Notes: generated from the letters alone by a model not told the origin. Counted from the stretch's first letter, positions 23,426-31,783 are shown. The stretch: DNA of 50,040 nt from JBAVQS01 sp049694275 (GCA_049694275.1 JBAVQS010000117.1:1-50040); one strand, 5' to 3'. Numbers and translations: made by a program.

Positions 23426-24313
23426 TTATTTGGTAACGTTTCCGTCCGGTGTCACTACATACCACACCTTGCCCACACCTTGACCGGTCACATCGCCGGG
23501 CGCCACATCTTTGAACCAGTAATAGAGCGGCATCCCGTTGTAGGTCACCTGCACCGAGCCATCCTTGCGCTTGGTCGTGCCCATCAGCTTGCTATCGACG
23601 CCTGCCTGAAGAACCGGCTGCCCCGTGGTCAACAAGGGGGGCCAGGTCACCTCGCACTTGTCGTAGCAGTTGCTCGTATCCTTGGTATCGTTGGTATAGA
23701 TATAGAGCGAACGCCCATTCTCATCTGCGACGAATTTGCCGAGCTTGTCATTCTGGGCCACCTGGAGGCCGGAAGGCTTGACGATATTCCCCTCGGGTGA
23801 AACAACCCACCAGACTTTACCCACGGCCTGGCCGGTCACATCGCCCGGATTCTTGTCAGCTCCATAGTAATAGAGAGGCCATCCATTATAGGTAACCTGG
23901 GTACTGCCATCCTTCCGCGTCGCGGCGCCGATGAGCGTCGTGTTGACTCCGGCTTGGAGTGTTGGCTGGCCGGAAGTGAGCAGCGGCGGCCAGCTTACCT
24001 CGCACTTGTCGTAGCAGTTGCTGGTGTTTTTGGTATCCTTGGTCAAGAGATAGAGCGTGCGCCCGTCGCCATCTGCCAGGAACCCACCTAGCTTGTCATT
24101 CTGGAGAACTTGAAGCGTCACCGCTTTACCCATGTTCGTAGAAGAGGTGGTCGGAGCGGTGGTGGGCGCCGTAGTCGGAGCGACTGCGGGCACATTCGTC
24201 GGTGCGGGCACGGCGGTCAGGGGGACCGAAGTCGCAGGGCCGGTACATGCCGCCAGCATGATCACGCTAATGATCAATATAGGGACTAATGCTAGTAAAT
24301 TGGGGCGTTTCAT
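23426..24313 (-). CDS. Lipoprotein with two COG4315-type secreted repeats
   Basis: This protein has 295 residues. The ATG at 24313 is set by AGGAGG 8 bases before it. A lipoprotein signal (LIISVIMLAAC) is followed by a long Pro/Thr/Ala linker. Two copies of the Lipoprotein_15/COG4315 'secreted repeat' follow, each with 'LQV.QNDKLG.F.AD..GR.LY..T.DTK.TSNCYDKCEV.WPPLLT', then 'GQ..LQAGV' and 'KDG..QVTYNG.PLYY'. The domain is of unknown function and common in actinobacteria and Chloroflexota. Each repeat has a Cys pair (NCYDKC) that could form a disulfide or bind a metal. It would be anchored on the outer face of the membrane. The next genes leftward of its start encode a two-component system on the same strand. 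Confidence 0.87.
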   Translation of the reverse strand: MKRPNLLALVPILIISVIMLAACTGPATSVPLTAVPAPTNVPAVAPTTAPTTAPTTSSTNMGKAVTLQVLQNDKLGGFLADGDGRTLYLLTKDTKNTSNCYDKCEVSWPPLLTSGQPTLQAGVNTTLIGAATRKDGSTQVTYNGWPLYYYGADKNPGDVTGQAVGKVWWVVSPEGNIVKPSGLQVAQNDKLGKFVADENGRSLYIYTNDTKDTSNCYDKCEVTWPPLLTTGQPVLQAGVDSKLMGTTKRKDGSVQVTYNGMPLYYWFKDVAPGDVTGQGVGKVWYVVTPDGNVTK

Positions 24314-24424
24314 CAGAATCCTCCTGTGCGTCTCTTGTGTTTGCGAGCAGGATTGCTCGCATGAGGTTGATTTTCCCTCTGCACTCAAGATTACGCACAT
24401 TCCCACATGGATAGATTCATCACC

Positions 24425-25081
24425 TCAACGGTCTACCCGCTCGCCCCGGACGGCAAGTAATGCGGCTTCGACGCGGTTGCGCACTTGAAGTTTTTGCAGA
24501 ATATTGGTCATATGATGCTTGACGGTCTTTTCGGCCAGGTGTAATTGATATCCGATCTCCTTGTTGCTCTTGCCGGCCGCGACGAGCTCCAGGATCTCGT
24601 GTTCACGCTGGCTCAGTTCGTCCAGCGGGTTCGCCGGAGCACGCGTGGCGGAGGACTTGCCCGTCAATTCGAAAAGCAGGCTTGCCGCCAGGCCCGGTGT
24701 TACATAGGCTTCGCCCGCAAATGTCGCGCGCACGATACGAACGAGTTCACGTGCCGCCACCCCTTTGAGGATATAAGCGCGCGCCCCAACCTTAAGCGCA
24801 TCCATCAAATCATCCTCTGATTCTGAAGCAGTAAGGACAATGATCTTGGTCACCGGGGCCCGGCTTGTGATGGCCTGCGCCGCTTTCAGCCCCCCACCCG
24901 GGATACTGAGGTCAAGCAAGAGGAGATCGGGCAAAAGTTCTAGAGTCAGGCGCACCGCTTCCTCCGCGGTCGCCCCTTCCCCCACGATCTCAAAATCGGG
25001 CTCTGCTTTGAGTGTATTGACGACTCCATCTCGAAAGAGAGGATGGTCATCGACGATTACGATCTGGATTTTGTCACTCAT
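24425..25081 (-). CDS. NarL/LuxR-family response regulator
   Basis: This protein has 218 residues. Receiver domain: acidic pair at Asp11-Asp12 (VIVDDHPLFR), phosphoacceptor Asp57 (LLLLDLSIPGGG), Thr in VLTASESEDD and Lys in YILKGVAA. The C-terminal LuxR-type helix-turn-helix runs ELSQREHEILELVAAGKSNKEIG, given as ELSQREHEILEL then VAAGKSNKEIG, followed by EKTVKHHMTNILQKL. Phosphorylation should promote dimeric DNA binding. Its start overlaps the end of the histidine kinase by 4 bases (ATGA), so it is translationally coupled and certainly its partner. Targets are unknown; the palindromes near 26565 and 26610 and the adjacent lipoprotein gene are candidates. Confidence 0.95.
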   Translation of the reverse strand: MSDKIQIVIVDDHPLFRDGVVNTLKAEPDFEIVGEGATAEEAVRLTLELLPDLLLLDLSIPGGGLKAAQAITSRAPVTKIIVLTASESEDDLMDALKVGARAYILKGVAARELVRIVRATFAGEAYVTPGLAASLLFELTGKSSATRAPANPLDELSQREHEILELVAAGKSNKEIGYQLHLAEKTVKHHMTNILQKLQVRNRVEAALLAVRGERVDR

Positions 25082-26508
25082 ATTTGTTCAACCGGTATGT
25101 TTCTCTCGAGCGGCAAAAGGGCTCGGACCCGCGTACCTTGCCCCGGCGCGCTCTGAATCTGGAAAATACCTCCCAAACTCTCGACTCGCTCACGCATTCC
25201 CACCAGGCCGAGATGCTCATCCCAATCCGCTTCTTTTCCGACGATAAAGCCCGGCCCGCGATCGGCAACCTCGAGCTCCAATGAGCCATTCTGGGGCTGT
25301 AACTGAACGTTTTGACCGGCGCCCCCGGCATGGCGGAATGCGTTATTCAAGGCTTCCTGAATCACACGATAGACCGTGATCTTGACCGGCAATGCGGCCT
25401 GAGCGGGTACGTTCCCGATGTTCACCGAAACACTTGTATTCGTGCGCCGTTTATGCGCCCGGACCGCGCGATCAACTGTCTCAGCCAATGTCAGCGAGTT
25501 CAGTTGCGGGACACCCAGCCCGGCCGAGAGCGCCCTGAGCTCTTGCAGCGCATGGCGCATCGAGGCCGTTATGATTTCAACATCTTGCGTGTTTTGCTCT
25601 GCCTGTTCGGGCGTCAATCCTATTTTGGCGAAAAGAGCGCTGATGTGGTCAAGCCGTAAAAGCCCAACTCCCAGGTCCTGGGCAGGCCCATCATGTAGCT
25701 CTGCGCTAATCCGCCGGAGAAAACGCTCGTTCAGAGCGGCGGTTCGCGCCGCCGCGCGGCGTACGCGCTCGTGCAGCTCCTCATTCTGGGCTAAAAGCGA
25801 GCGGAGCTGTGTAACCTGTGCGCTCAATTCACCCTGTTGTCGAACAATCGTATTGCTCGCGCTCTGGACAAAACCGGCCAGTAGCAAATACATGATCAAC
25901 GTCGCCGCGCCAACGATCAACCAGGTCTGGCTTTGCGCCATCGCTATTTCGCCCTGCAACGCATCCGTCTTTTGATAAAACTCGGCGACGGCGACAATCC
26001 GGCTCATTCGGTTCACACGGATGGGACTATAAATCTCGAGTAGCGGCCCGCCAATCGGGCGTTCCAGCACATTCTCTTCATCATTCAGATCGCTCACGCG
26101 CGCCATCACCTGGCCTTGTGCGGCGCTCGCCACTCGTCCTTGCACTGGAAAGTCTTGCCCGATCTCGGCCGGATTCGAGCTATAGATCACCTTACCGTGC
26201 AAGTCCCAGACCTTGAACGCGGCGATCTGTTGGCCGAAAGGGGTATCGCTAATCAAGTTTCGTAGATTGGCAATATGTTCCGGGCTAATCGTGTCGCTCG
26301 TTTTTAATTCCTGCAATTCGGGCGCGACAAAGCTGTCAACATATAGCGCCGTCGTCGCGGCGGTGCGATGGACGACCCCTTCTTGAATCTGCTGTCCGAC
26401 CCATGCCCCCAATCCAGCCATTCCGACGGCAAGGATTAGCAGGCTGGCAAGCATAAAACGCTGTGCCAGGGTTAGCCGCCTCAGCAATTTCTCAATTTTA
26501 TTTCGCAT
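25078..26508 (-). CDS. Membrane sensor histidine kinase, HisKA_3 type
   Basis: This protein has 476 residues. The ATG at 26508 is preferred over a TTG 15 bases upstream because GAGG lies just before it. Layout: first membrane helix (FMLASLLILAVGMAGLGAWV), an extracytoplasmic sensor region of about 150 residues (FKVWDLHGKVIYSSNPAEIG, in a single-Cache-like fold), a second membrane helix (WLIVGAATLIMYLLLAGFV), a coiled coil (QLRSLLAQNEELHERVRRAAARTAALN, in two turns), then HisKA_3 with the phosphoacceptor His in ISAELHDGPAQDLG. HATPase motifs: EALNNAFRHAG (N box), DRGPGF, and HLGLVGMRERVESLGG. It drives the coupled NarL-type regulator. The ligand is unknown. Confidence 0.94.
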   Translation of the reverse strand: MRNKIEKLLRRLTLAQRFMLASLLILAVGMAGLGAWVGQQIQEGVVHRTAATTALYVDSFVAPELQELKTSDTISPEHIANLRNLISDTPFGQQIAAFKVWDLHGKVIYSSNPAEIGQDFPVQGRVASAAQGQVMARVSDLNDEENVLERPIGGPLLEIYSPIRVNRMSRIVAVAEFYQKTDALQGEIAMAQSQTWLIVGAATLIMYLLLAGFVQSASNTIVRQQGELSAQVTQLRSLLAQNEELHERVRRAAARTAALNERFLRRISAELHDGPAQDLGVGLLRLDHISALFAKIGLTPEQAEQNTQDVEIITASMRHALQELRALSAGLGVPQLNSLTLAETVDRAVRAHKRRTNTSVSVNIGNVPAQAALPVKITVYRVIQEALNNAFRHAGGAGQNVQLQPQNGSLELEVADRGPGFIVGKEADWDEHLGLVGMRERVESLGGIFQIQSAPGQGTRVRALLPLERNIPVEQI

Positions 26509-26533
26509 CTTCTTGCCTCGCAATTACCATCCT

Positions 26534-26619
26534 ATTATACCCACGTCCGCAGGCTCACGCATCCGACCTTGGTCCCATCGAGAAAGAACTAACGTCTCGT
26601 CCATTATCGGACCTTGGTC
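26534..26619. promoter_or_regulatory. Leftward -10 box and two palindromic sites in the HK/ECF divergent region
   Basis: On the minus strand TATAAT (26539-26534) lies 25 bases before the histidine kinase ATG. Upstream of it GACCTTGGTC, a palindrome with GACC/GGTC arms, occurs twice (26565-26574 and 26610-26619), 45 bases apart, about four helical turns. A third half-like GTGGTCCCA is at 26636-26644. The sites sit between two divergent regulatory genes and could bind the response regulator. Elsewhere in 26520-26801 nothing coding was seen. Confidence 0.5.
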
Positions 26620-26801
26620 GTGGCGCAGTATAACCGTGGTCCCACAAAATTCCGGGCTACAGTCCATTCCCTTTACTTGCCGATCCTGCTAAGATTGTCT
26701 TGTGAGAGATTGATTTCGATATGAACAGGCTCCGCCGAGGAGCCATCGACAGTTGTGACGATAACCGGTTGTGTATAGGAATTGGATGAGAGGGGAAACA
26801 A

Positions 26802-27416
26802 ATGCTATTGCAAGGACAGATGTTGGCCGGCATGGAAAATCCGGGTATCGGGGGGCGCGCCATACCCGAATACCAGTTGACCGATGAACGACTGATCGCG
26901 TTGACGGCCTCAGGGAATGCGGGAGCGCTGAACAAGCTCTACGACCGCTATGCTCGTCTCGTATTCTCGGTCGCCCATCAAATTTTTCACGACCGGGCGA
27001 GCGCCGAAGAAGCGGTGCAAGAAGTATTTTGCAAACTCTGGCGGCATGCACGCGACTATCAACCGGAACGCGGCAAGTTTTCATCCTGGCTGATCCGCAT
27101 GACTCAGAATGAATGTATCGACGAGCTACGCTACCGTCGTGTCCGTCCTATTCTGGAGCCGATCGATGATGAAGCCTGGCTCGGGGTAGCAAGTGACGGT
27201 AATCCCAATGAGACTTTGGAGAACATTTGCGAGCGCGCCCGTGTGAGCAGCGCGCTTGCAAAAATCCCGCGGGAGCAACGCACAGTGATTGAACTCTCTT
27301 TTTATGAGGGCCTGAGCCATCCCGAAATTGCGTCCCGATGCGGAGACCCACTCGGTACGGTCAAAACGCGCCTGCGTCTTGGCTTGCAAAAGCTGAGGGG
27401 ACTGCTGGCAGAATAA
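26802..27416 (+). CDS. ECF RNA polymerase sigma factor
   Basis: This protein has 204 residues. Sigma region 2: ALNKLYDRYARLVFSVAHQI, given as ALNKLYDRYARL then VFSVAHQI, with SAEEAVQEVFCKLWRHA (the -10 recognition helix) and GKFSSWLIRMTQNECIDELR. Region 4 contains SSALAKIPREQRTVIELSFYEG, given as LAKIPREQRTVIEL then SFYEGLSHPEIA, followed by GTVKTRLRLGLQKLRGLL. This is the SigK-like group, common in bacteria with oxidative or envelope stress responses. GAGAGGGG precedes the ATG. No anti-sigma gene follows, and a terminator is next, so activity must be controlled by another means or by a distant anti-sigma. Confidence 0.94.
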   Translation: MLLQGQMLAGMENPGIGGRAIPEYQLTDERLIALTASGNAGALNKLYDRYARLVFSVAHQIFHDRASAEEAVQEVFCKLWRHARDYQPERGKFSSWLIRMTQNECIDELRYRRVRPILEPIDDEAWLGVASDGNPNETLENICERARVSSALAKIPREQRTVIELSFYEGLSHPEIASRCGDPLGTVKTRLRLGLQKLRGLLAE

Positions 27417-27456
27417 GCAAGACCTGCGCTGGAAACGAAGGGGCAGGTGCTTTTTG
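27416..27456 (+). terminator. Intrinsic terminator after the ECF sigma gene
   Basis: ACCTGC (27422-27427) pairs with GCAGGT (27443-27448), extended by AGCA/TGCT around a bulge, followed by a T run 27451-27455. It lies just after the stop codon. Confidence 0.65.
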
Positions 27457-27475
27457 CATCCGTGCTATTCCCTTT

Positions 27476-28261
27476 TCACCTTTCGATCTGAATATGATAC
27501 AGATAGCGTGCGTGCAACCCGGCCTCGACGGCATCGAGCACGCCCAGCGCCTCGCCGATGCGGTTTTCGTACAAAAACAAATCGCCTTCTGCCTCAAATT
27601 CCCTTTGCAACCTGGCGAGAATCTCTTTTTTCCGCTGCGCCAATTCATAGTCCTGCCGGGTAAAATCTCGGGTCTGGAAATCGAGCCCGCACGCCGTGAG
27701 CGCATCTGCCAGAGGGGTCTTGTCCGGCGGCAATGTCTCGCGGCGAAAAGTTTCTTTGGGTGTCTCCGGATTTGCGCCGTGCGAGTAAAAAATCGCCATC
27801 TGTCCGCCTGGTCGCACGAGTGCGCGCCACCGCCGAATCGTCTCGACATAGTTGTCGCTAAAGTAGATGGTGTCCAGCGATAGCAGGATACCGAATGGAG
27901 CGGGAAAAATATTCGGCCGGGTCAAGTCGCCAACACCAAAATCCAGGCGATTTCGCTTGGGGCTGGTGCGTTCCTCAGCTTGCGCAATGGCTGGCGCAAT
28001 CTGGTCAAGGCCGGTGACGTGCGCGCCGGTTGCATCCGAGAGATATTCTGCAATCATTCCGTTACCACAGCCCAGGTCAATCGCTCGACTGGCCACATTC
28101 ATCCCGGTCGCCTGAATCAAAAAGTCCAGTTGCCCCATCGTCACAAAGCCATGCTGAGCCAGATTCTTGCCATAAGCGTATTCGCACAGCTTTGCGTGGG
28201 CATGACTGCGCTCAACTGCGGCATAGTAGTTGGTGTAGAAATCTTGCATCGCCGATTCCAC
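27476..28261 (-). CDS. Class I SAM-dependent methyltransferase
   Basis: This protein is about 261 residues from a GTG at 28261 (with GGGGG 5 bases upstream), or 257 from an ATG at 28249; the two starts cannot be separated. Motif I AIDLGCGNGMIAEYL and the acidic end of strand 2 (VTGLDQIAPAIAQAE) define the SAM site; DTIYFSDNY and LVRPGGQMAIFYS follow the Methyltransf_11 plan. The aromatic C-terminal region suggests a small-molecule substrate, as in UbiE-like or arsenite/sterol-type enzymes, but none is assigned. It converges on the ECF gene and stands alone. Confidence 0.85.
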   Translation of the reverse strand: MESAMQDFYTNYYAAVERSHAHAKLCEYAYGKNLAQHGFVTMGQLDFLIQATGMNVASRAIDLGCGNGMIAEYLSDATGAHVTGLDQIAPAIAQAEERTSPKRNRLDFGVGDLTRPNIFPAPFGILLSLDTIYFSDNYVETIRRWRALVRPGGQMAIFYSHGANPETPKETFRRETLPPDKTPLADALTACGLDFQTRDFTRQDYELAQRKKEILARLQREFEAEGDLFLYENRIGEALGVLDAVEAGLHARYLYHIQIER

Positions 28262-28365
28262 CTGATCCCCCTAATTCTCTTGAGGAATTTGCACTCGCCC
28301 CTCTCTCTCTGGACAGAGATTCTAATCGTGCGCTTGGCGCAGAGGGAACATGATCTCAACGCAAC

Positions 28366-29520
28366 CTATTTGCCGAAAGCGTAAATCTTGTTATCCCCAA
28401 AGGTAGCGAATAGCCGGTTCCCATCCGTGCTGAGACCTTTGTCACCTGAACCGGGACCAAGAATCGCCGGAGTGGTCTGTAGAATACCCTCGTCCTTGCC
28501 CGAATCGACCTCAAAGGCAATAATAGAACCGTCCCCTGACATCACATAACCCGTATCTCCAATGGTCACAACATCGGCTACTGGCCTGCTATTCGAGCCG
28601 CGTTGCCACAGGAGCTGCCCCGTCTCCGGATCCAGTGCGTACAGTTTCTGGCAGGCTTCTGCATACGCTCTACTGTCACTCAGACTGAAAATGGGAAATG
28701 ACCTTTGTATACGCGCACAGCTAAGGTCAAACCGCCAGATTTCTTGGTCGGTTCTCCAGTCAACCGCCTGCACTCCGCCTTCATATGAGAAAAAACCCCG
28801 GTCGCCGGATAAGCGAAGAATTCCGGCTGGTTGCTTCAATTGCTCTCGGAGTGTACCGGTCTCGGTGTCCAGGATATCGATTTCCGCCCCAATAAAGATA
28901 TCCAACTCTCTGTCTGATGGAATAATCAACCCAAGCCCTGACCCGGGTAGAGTGGCATCTGATTTCCAAAGCGGTGTGCCGTCCAGTAACCGATAGGCCT
29001 TGATCTCAGTGGGCGAGGGCGTGGTCGCGACAATCAGTTTATCCCCTGAAATCCAAATCGATCGCAAATGGCTGGCGCCAGATAGGGTCGGGGTGAAGCG
29101 CCAGAGAGTTCGTCCCTCTTTGGCAGAGACTGCCATCAATTCACTACAACCAGCGGACGCAAAGACAACCACATCCTTTTTACTGGCGAGCAGCAACGGA
29201 AGGCTGCAGCCTGTAGGAACCCGCCATAACTCTTGCCCAGAGAGGGAATCCAGCGCAACGAGATCGGCCCCTGTTTGCACAAGAGCGATCTGGCCATTGA
29301 CACGCGGCGGTTTGAAAATCGAATCGGCCGAGTTCCAGGTCCATTTGAGTGAGAGGGGCAGCGTGGAGGTGCGGATGGTCCGTTCGCCGCCTATAAAGCT
29401 GATCCAGGCGAGCCTGGGCAACAACAAGTCGATCCATACCCATGCTGATACAATCAGCAAAAGGAGGACAGACAGGATCACAACCACGCCCAACCGAAGC
29501 TTCTTCCGCATTTTGCGCAT
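28366..29520 (-). CDS. Membrane-anchored PQQ-like beta-propeller protein
   Basis: This protein is about 384 residues from an ATG at 29520 (a second Met lies 3 codons on, and neither has a good ribosome site). A basic start (MRKMRKKLR) precedes one membrane helix (LGVVVILSVLLLLIVSAWVW); the rest is outside. Repeated blades read 'G.DLVALDSLSGQELWR', 'AVSAKEGRTLWRF', 'AVDWRTDQEIWRF' and 'YALDPETGQLLWQ', the tryptophan-docking pattern of PQQ-like/BamB propellers. Enzymatic PQQ residues are not evident, so a scaffold or binding role is more likely. Its leader includes an intrinsic terminator at 29603-29632, suggesting attenuation. Confidence 0.87.
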   Translation of the reverse strand: MRKMRKKLRLGVVVILSVLLLLIVSAWVWIDLLLPRLAWISFIGGERTIRTSTLPLSLKWTWNSADSIFKPPRVNGQIALVQTGADLVALDSLSGQELWRVPTGCSLPLLLASKKDVVVFASAGCSELMAVSAKEGRTLWRFTPTLSGASHLRSIWISGDKLIVATTPSPTEIKAYRLLDGTPLWKSDATLPGSGLGLIIPSDRELDIFIGAEIDILDTETGTLREQLKQPAGILRLSGDRGFFSYEGGVQAVDWRTDQEIWRFDLSCARIQRSFPIFSLSDSRAYAEACQKLYALDPETGQLLWQRGSNSRPVADVVTIGDTGYVMSGDGSIIAFEVDSGKDEGILQTTPAILGPGSGDKGLSTDGNRLFATFGDNKIYAFGK

Positions 29521-29602
29521 CCAACCAGACGATATAGACCGCCGAACCGCTCGCCGCACCCTGCGGGTTCTTGAAGTTGTACTGGTTCCGCAAGGCCAAA
29601 AG

Positions 29603-29632
29603 AAAAACCGACCCAGCGCAAACTGGATCGGT
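29603..29632 (-). terminator. Intrinsic terminator in the leader of the propeller gene
   Basis: On the minus strand ACCGATCCAG pairs with CTGGGTCGGT (one G-T pair) over a 6-base loop and is followed by TTTTTC. It lies about 30 bases after the predicted start from the 29666-29695 promoter and about 80 bases before the propeller start codon. Confidence 0.78.
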
Positions 29633-29665
29633 TCCATTCGTCAGAGCCGATGCGACGACACTTCC

Positions 29666-29695
29666 CTTATATCACAAAGCGGAGGTGCGTGTCAA
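29666..29695 (-). promoter_or_regulatory. Leftward promoter for the propeller gene or a short RNA
   Basis: On the minus strand TTGACA (29695-29690) and TATAAG (29671-29666) are spaced 18 bases apart. The predicted start is near 29659. With the terminator at 29603 this defines a leader RNA of about 55-60 bases. Confidence 0.65.
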
Positions 29696-29730
29696 TGGTT
29701 TTGCATTTGGATTCTCGGATTCCCCCACCG

Positions 29731-29760
29731 TTGACACGGGCCGCTCGCGGGTGCTATACT
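29731..29760 (+). promoter_or_regulatory. Promoter giving a leaderless thioesterase mRNA
   Basis: TTGACA (29731-29736) and TATACT (29755-29760) are spaced 18 bases apart. Transcription is expected at about 29767, which is the A of the ATG. No ribosome site exists. Confidence 0.78.
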
Positions 29761-29766
29761 GGGCGC

Positions 29767-30174
29767 ATGTCGCTCGCCATCACCGTCGATCAAGCGCAGG
29801 AACTGCTCGACCGCACGCCCTTTACCCGCGAGCTCGGCCTCCACGTCGTCTCCCTGGCAGACGGCGAATGCGTGCTCGACATCCCCTTTGACCCGCGCAC
29901 GGAACGGCCCGACCATATTATCAACGGCGGCGTCTATATGACCGCCGCCGATGTCACGATGTGGCTCGCCATCATGACCCGCCTCGGCCTCGCCCAGCGC
30001 ACCGTGACGACCAACATGGAAACCGCCTTTCTGAGCGCCGCGATCAAAGAGAACATTCGCTGCACCGCCCGCGTGTTCAAATGGGGCAGCCGCCTCGTCT
30101 ATGGCACGGCCGAGTGCGCGAACAAGAGCGGCAAGTTGCTGACGCATCACACGCTGACGTACATCAGGCTGTAA
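29767..30174 (+). CDS. PaaI-type hotdog thioesterase
   Basis: This protein has 135 residues. A single hotdog domain: the central helix region HIINGGVYMTAADVTMWLAIM carries the 'NGG.....D' pattern of PaaI/COG2050 acyl-CoA thioesterases, with TTNMETAFLSAA and GTAECANKSGKLLTHHTLTY completing the fold. It would hydrolyse acyl- or aryl-CoA esters, perhaps as a cleanup enzyme. The start at 29767 is fixed by the promoter directly before it; the longer frame upstream runs through that promoter. It ends 8 bases before glcD, so it is probably the first gene of that operon. Confidence 0.87.
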   Translation: MSLAITVDQAQELLDRTPFTRELGLHVVSLADGECVLDIPFDPRTERPDHIINGGVYMTAADVTMWLAIMTRLGLAQRTVTTNMETAFLSAAIKENIRCTARVFKWGSRLVYGTAECANKSGKLLTHHTLTYIRL

Positions 30175-30182
30175 AGGGTAAT

Positions 30183-31658
30183 ATGGACAAACTGTCTCTC
30201 ATTCGCGAATTCGAACGCCTTCTCGGCCCCCACTCGGTCTTGCATACCGACGAAGCGTTGTCGTTGTACGAATACGATGGCTCGATCGAGCGCGGGCGGC
30301 CGGACCTCGTCGTCTTGCCGCGGACCACGCAGCAGGTCAGCGCCATTGTGAAAATCGCGGTTCGCGAGAAAATTCCCTTTCAGGCGCGCGGCGCAGGCAC
30401 CGGCCTCTCCGGCGGCATGGTCGCCGACCAGGGCGGAATCATGATTGCCATGGCGCGCATGAAAAAGATCGAGATCGACGCCCCCAACCTCCGCGCCACG
30501 GTCGAGCCCGGCGTCGTCAACGCCGACCTCTCGGTCGCCGCCGCGCCCTATGGCCTCTATTTCGTCCCCGACCCCTCGTCGCAAAAGGCGTGCACTATCG
30601 GCGGCAATATCGCGGAAAACTCGGGCGGGCCGCACTGCCTCGCCTATGGGGTCACCACCAACCACACCCTCGGGTTGGAAGTAGTCCTCCCCGACGGCGA
30701 AATCGTCCAGACCGGCGGGCGGCTCGACGCACCAGGGTATGACCTGACCGGAATCCTCGTCGGCTCGGAGGGGACACTCGGGATTGTGACGAAAGCCATC
30801 GTCCGGCTCACGCCGCTGGCAGAAGCGGTTCGCACTCTGCTCGCGGTCTTTGCCACGGTCGAGGGGGCATCCGAAGCGGTCTCGGCGGTGATTGCCGCGG
30901 GCAATGTCCCCGCCGCCATGGAGATGATGGATAACACCGCGATCGTCGCAGTTGAAGCGGCCAAGCACGCGGGGTATCCGACCGAGGCCGGCGCCGTGCT
31001 GCTCATCGACGTGGAGGGGGTGCGCGACGGATTGGACGAGATGGTCGCACAGATTGCCGAGATCTGCCGCGGGCTGGGCGCCTACGAGATTCGCGTGCCG
31101 CAGACGGCACAGGAGCGAGACAAGCTGTGGTCGGGGCGCAAGGGCGCGTTCGGCGCGATGGGCCGCCTGGCGCCGAGTTTTTACGTGCAGGACGGGGTGG
31201 TTCCCCGCACCCGCGTGCCTGAATTGCTGCGCAAAATCGGCGAGATCTCCCAGGAGTTTGATTTACGCATCGCCAACGTTTTCCACGCCGGGGATGGGAA
31301 CCTGCACCCGCTCATTCTGTTCGATGAGCGGGACGAGGCGCTCACCCAGAAAGCGGTTGCCGCAGGGAATCTGATTATTCAAGAGTGCATCCGGTGCGGC
31401 GGCTCGATCAGCGGCGAGCACGGCATTGGCATTGAAAAACGCGACCTGATGAAGCTCCAATTCACCGAGACCGACCTGCAGGTCATGCAACGGGTCAAGG
31501 CGGTGTTCAATCCGGATAACCTGTGCAATCCGTGCAAGGTCCTCCCCGCCACCAAGATGTGCATCGAGGTCTCCGCCCGCCGGCGCAAGGCGTACAAGAA
31601 ACCGCTCAAGGTCGGGGCGCGCGAGTTGGAGGGAATGAGCGGGATGCCCATCCCGTAA
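30183..31658 (+). CDS. glcD: Glycolate/lactate oxidase FAD subunit GlcD
   Basis: This protein has 491 residues. FAD-linked oxidase: PCMH-type FAD domain with FQARGAGTGLSGG, VPDPSSQKACTIGGNIAENSGG in two parts, and LVGSEGTLGIVT. The C-terminal cap domain has the metal/substrate His motif VFHAGDGNLHP, then GGSISGEHGIGIEKR, and FNPDNLCNPCKVLP at the end. It oxidises a 2-hydroxy acid, passing electrons to GlcE/GlcF and quinone. AAAGGG precedes the ATG. Its natural partners glcE and glcF resume only at 33935, after an intervening CHAT protease gene. The final 30 residues are basic and not part of the core fold. Confidence 0.94.
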   Translation: MDKLSLIREFERLLGPHSVLHTDEALSLYEYDGSIERGRPDLVVLPRTTQQVSAIVKIAVREKIPFQARGAGTGLSGGMVADQGGIMIAMARMKKIEIDAPNLRATVEPGVVNADLSVAAAPYGLYFVPDPSSQKACTIGGNIAENSGGPHCLAYGVTTNHTLGLEVVLPDGEIVQTGGRLDAPGYDLTGILVGSEGTLGIVTKAIVRLTPLAEAVRTLLAVFATVEGASEAVSAVIAAGNVPAAMEMMDNTAIVAVEAAKHAGYPTEAGAVLLIDVEGVRDGLDEMVAQIAEICRGLGAYEIRVPQTAQERDKLWSGRKGAFGAMGRLAPSFYVQDGVVPRTRVPELLRKIGEISQEFDLRIANVFHAGDGNLHPLILFDERDEALTQKAVAAGNLIIQECIRCGGSISGEHGIGIEKRDLMKLQFTETDLQVMQRVKAVFNPDNLCNPCKVLPATKMCIEVSARRRKAYKKPLKVGARELEGMSGMPIP

Positions 31659-31674
31659 CAGTAAACAGGTAGAC
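31659..31674 (+). repeat. Two octamers of the typA-leader repeat family, after glcD
   Basis: CAGTAAAC and AGGTAGAC follow the glcD stop. The 14 bases GTAAACAGGTAGAC (31661-31674) are the exact reverse complement of 8667-8680. The remaining 31675-31783 gap has no gene, and no strong promoter for the CHAT gene was recognised. Confidence 0.65.
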
Positions 31675-31783
31675 CGTCACTGGATTCCCACGACAGAACG
31701 GGCCTGCGGGACAGGCTGCCGACATTATCAACAGGGCTGTTACTTTTTCCACCACCAACATTTCTGGTTCTAGACCTATTCCA

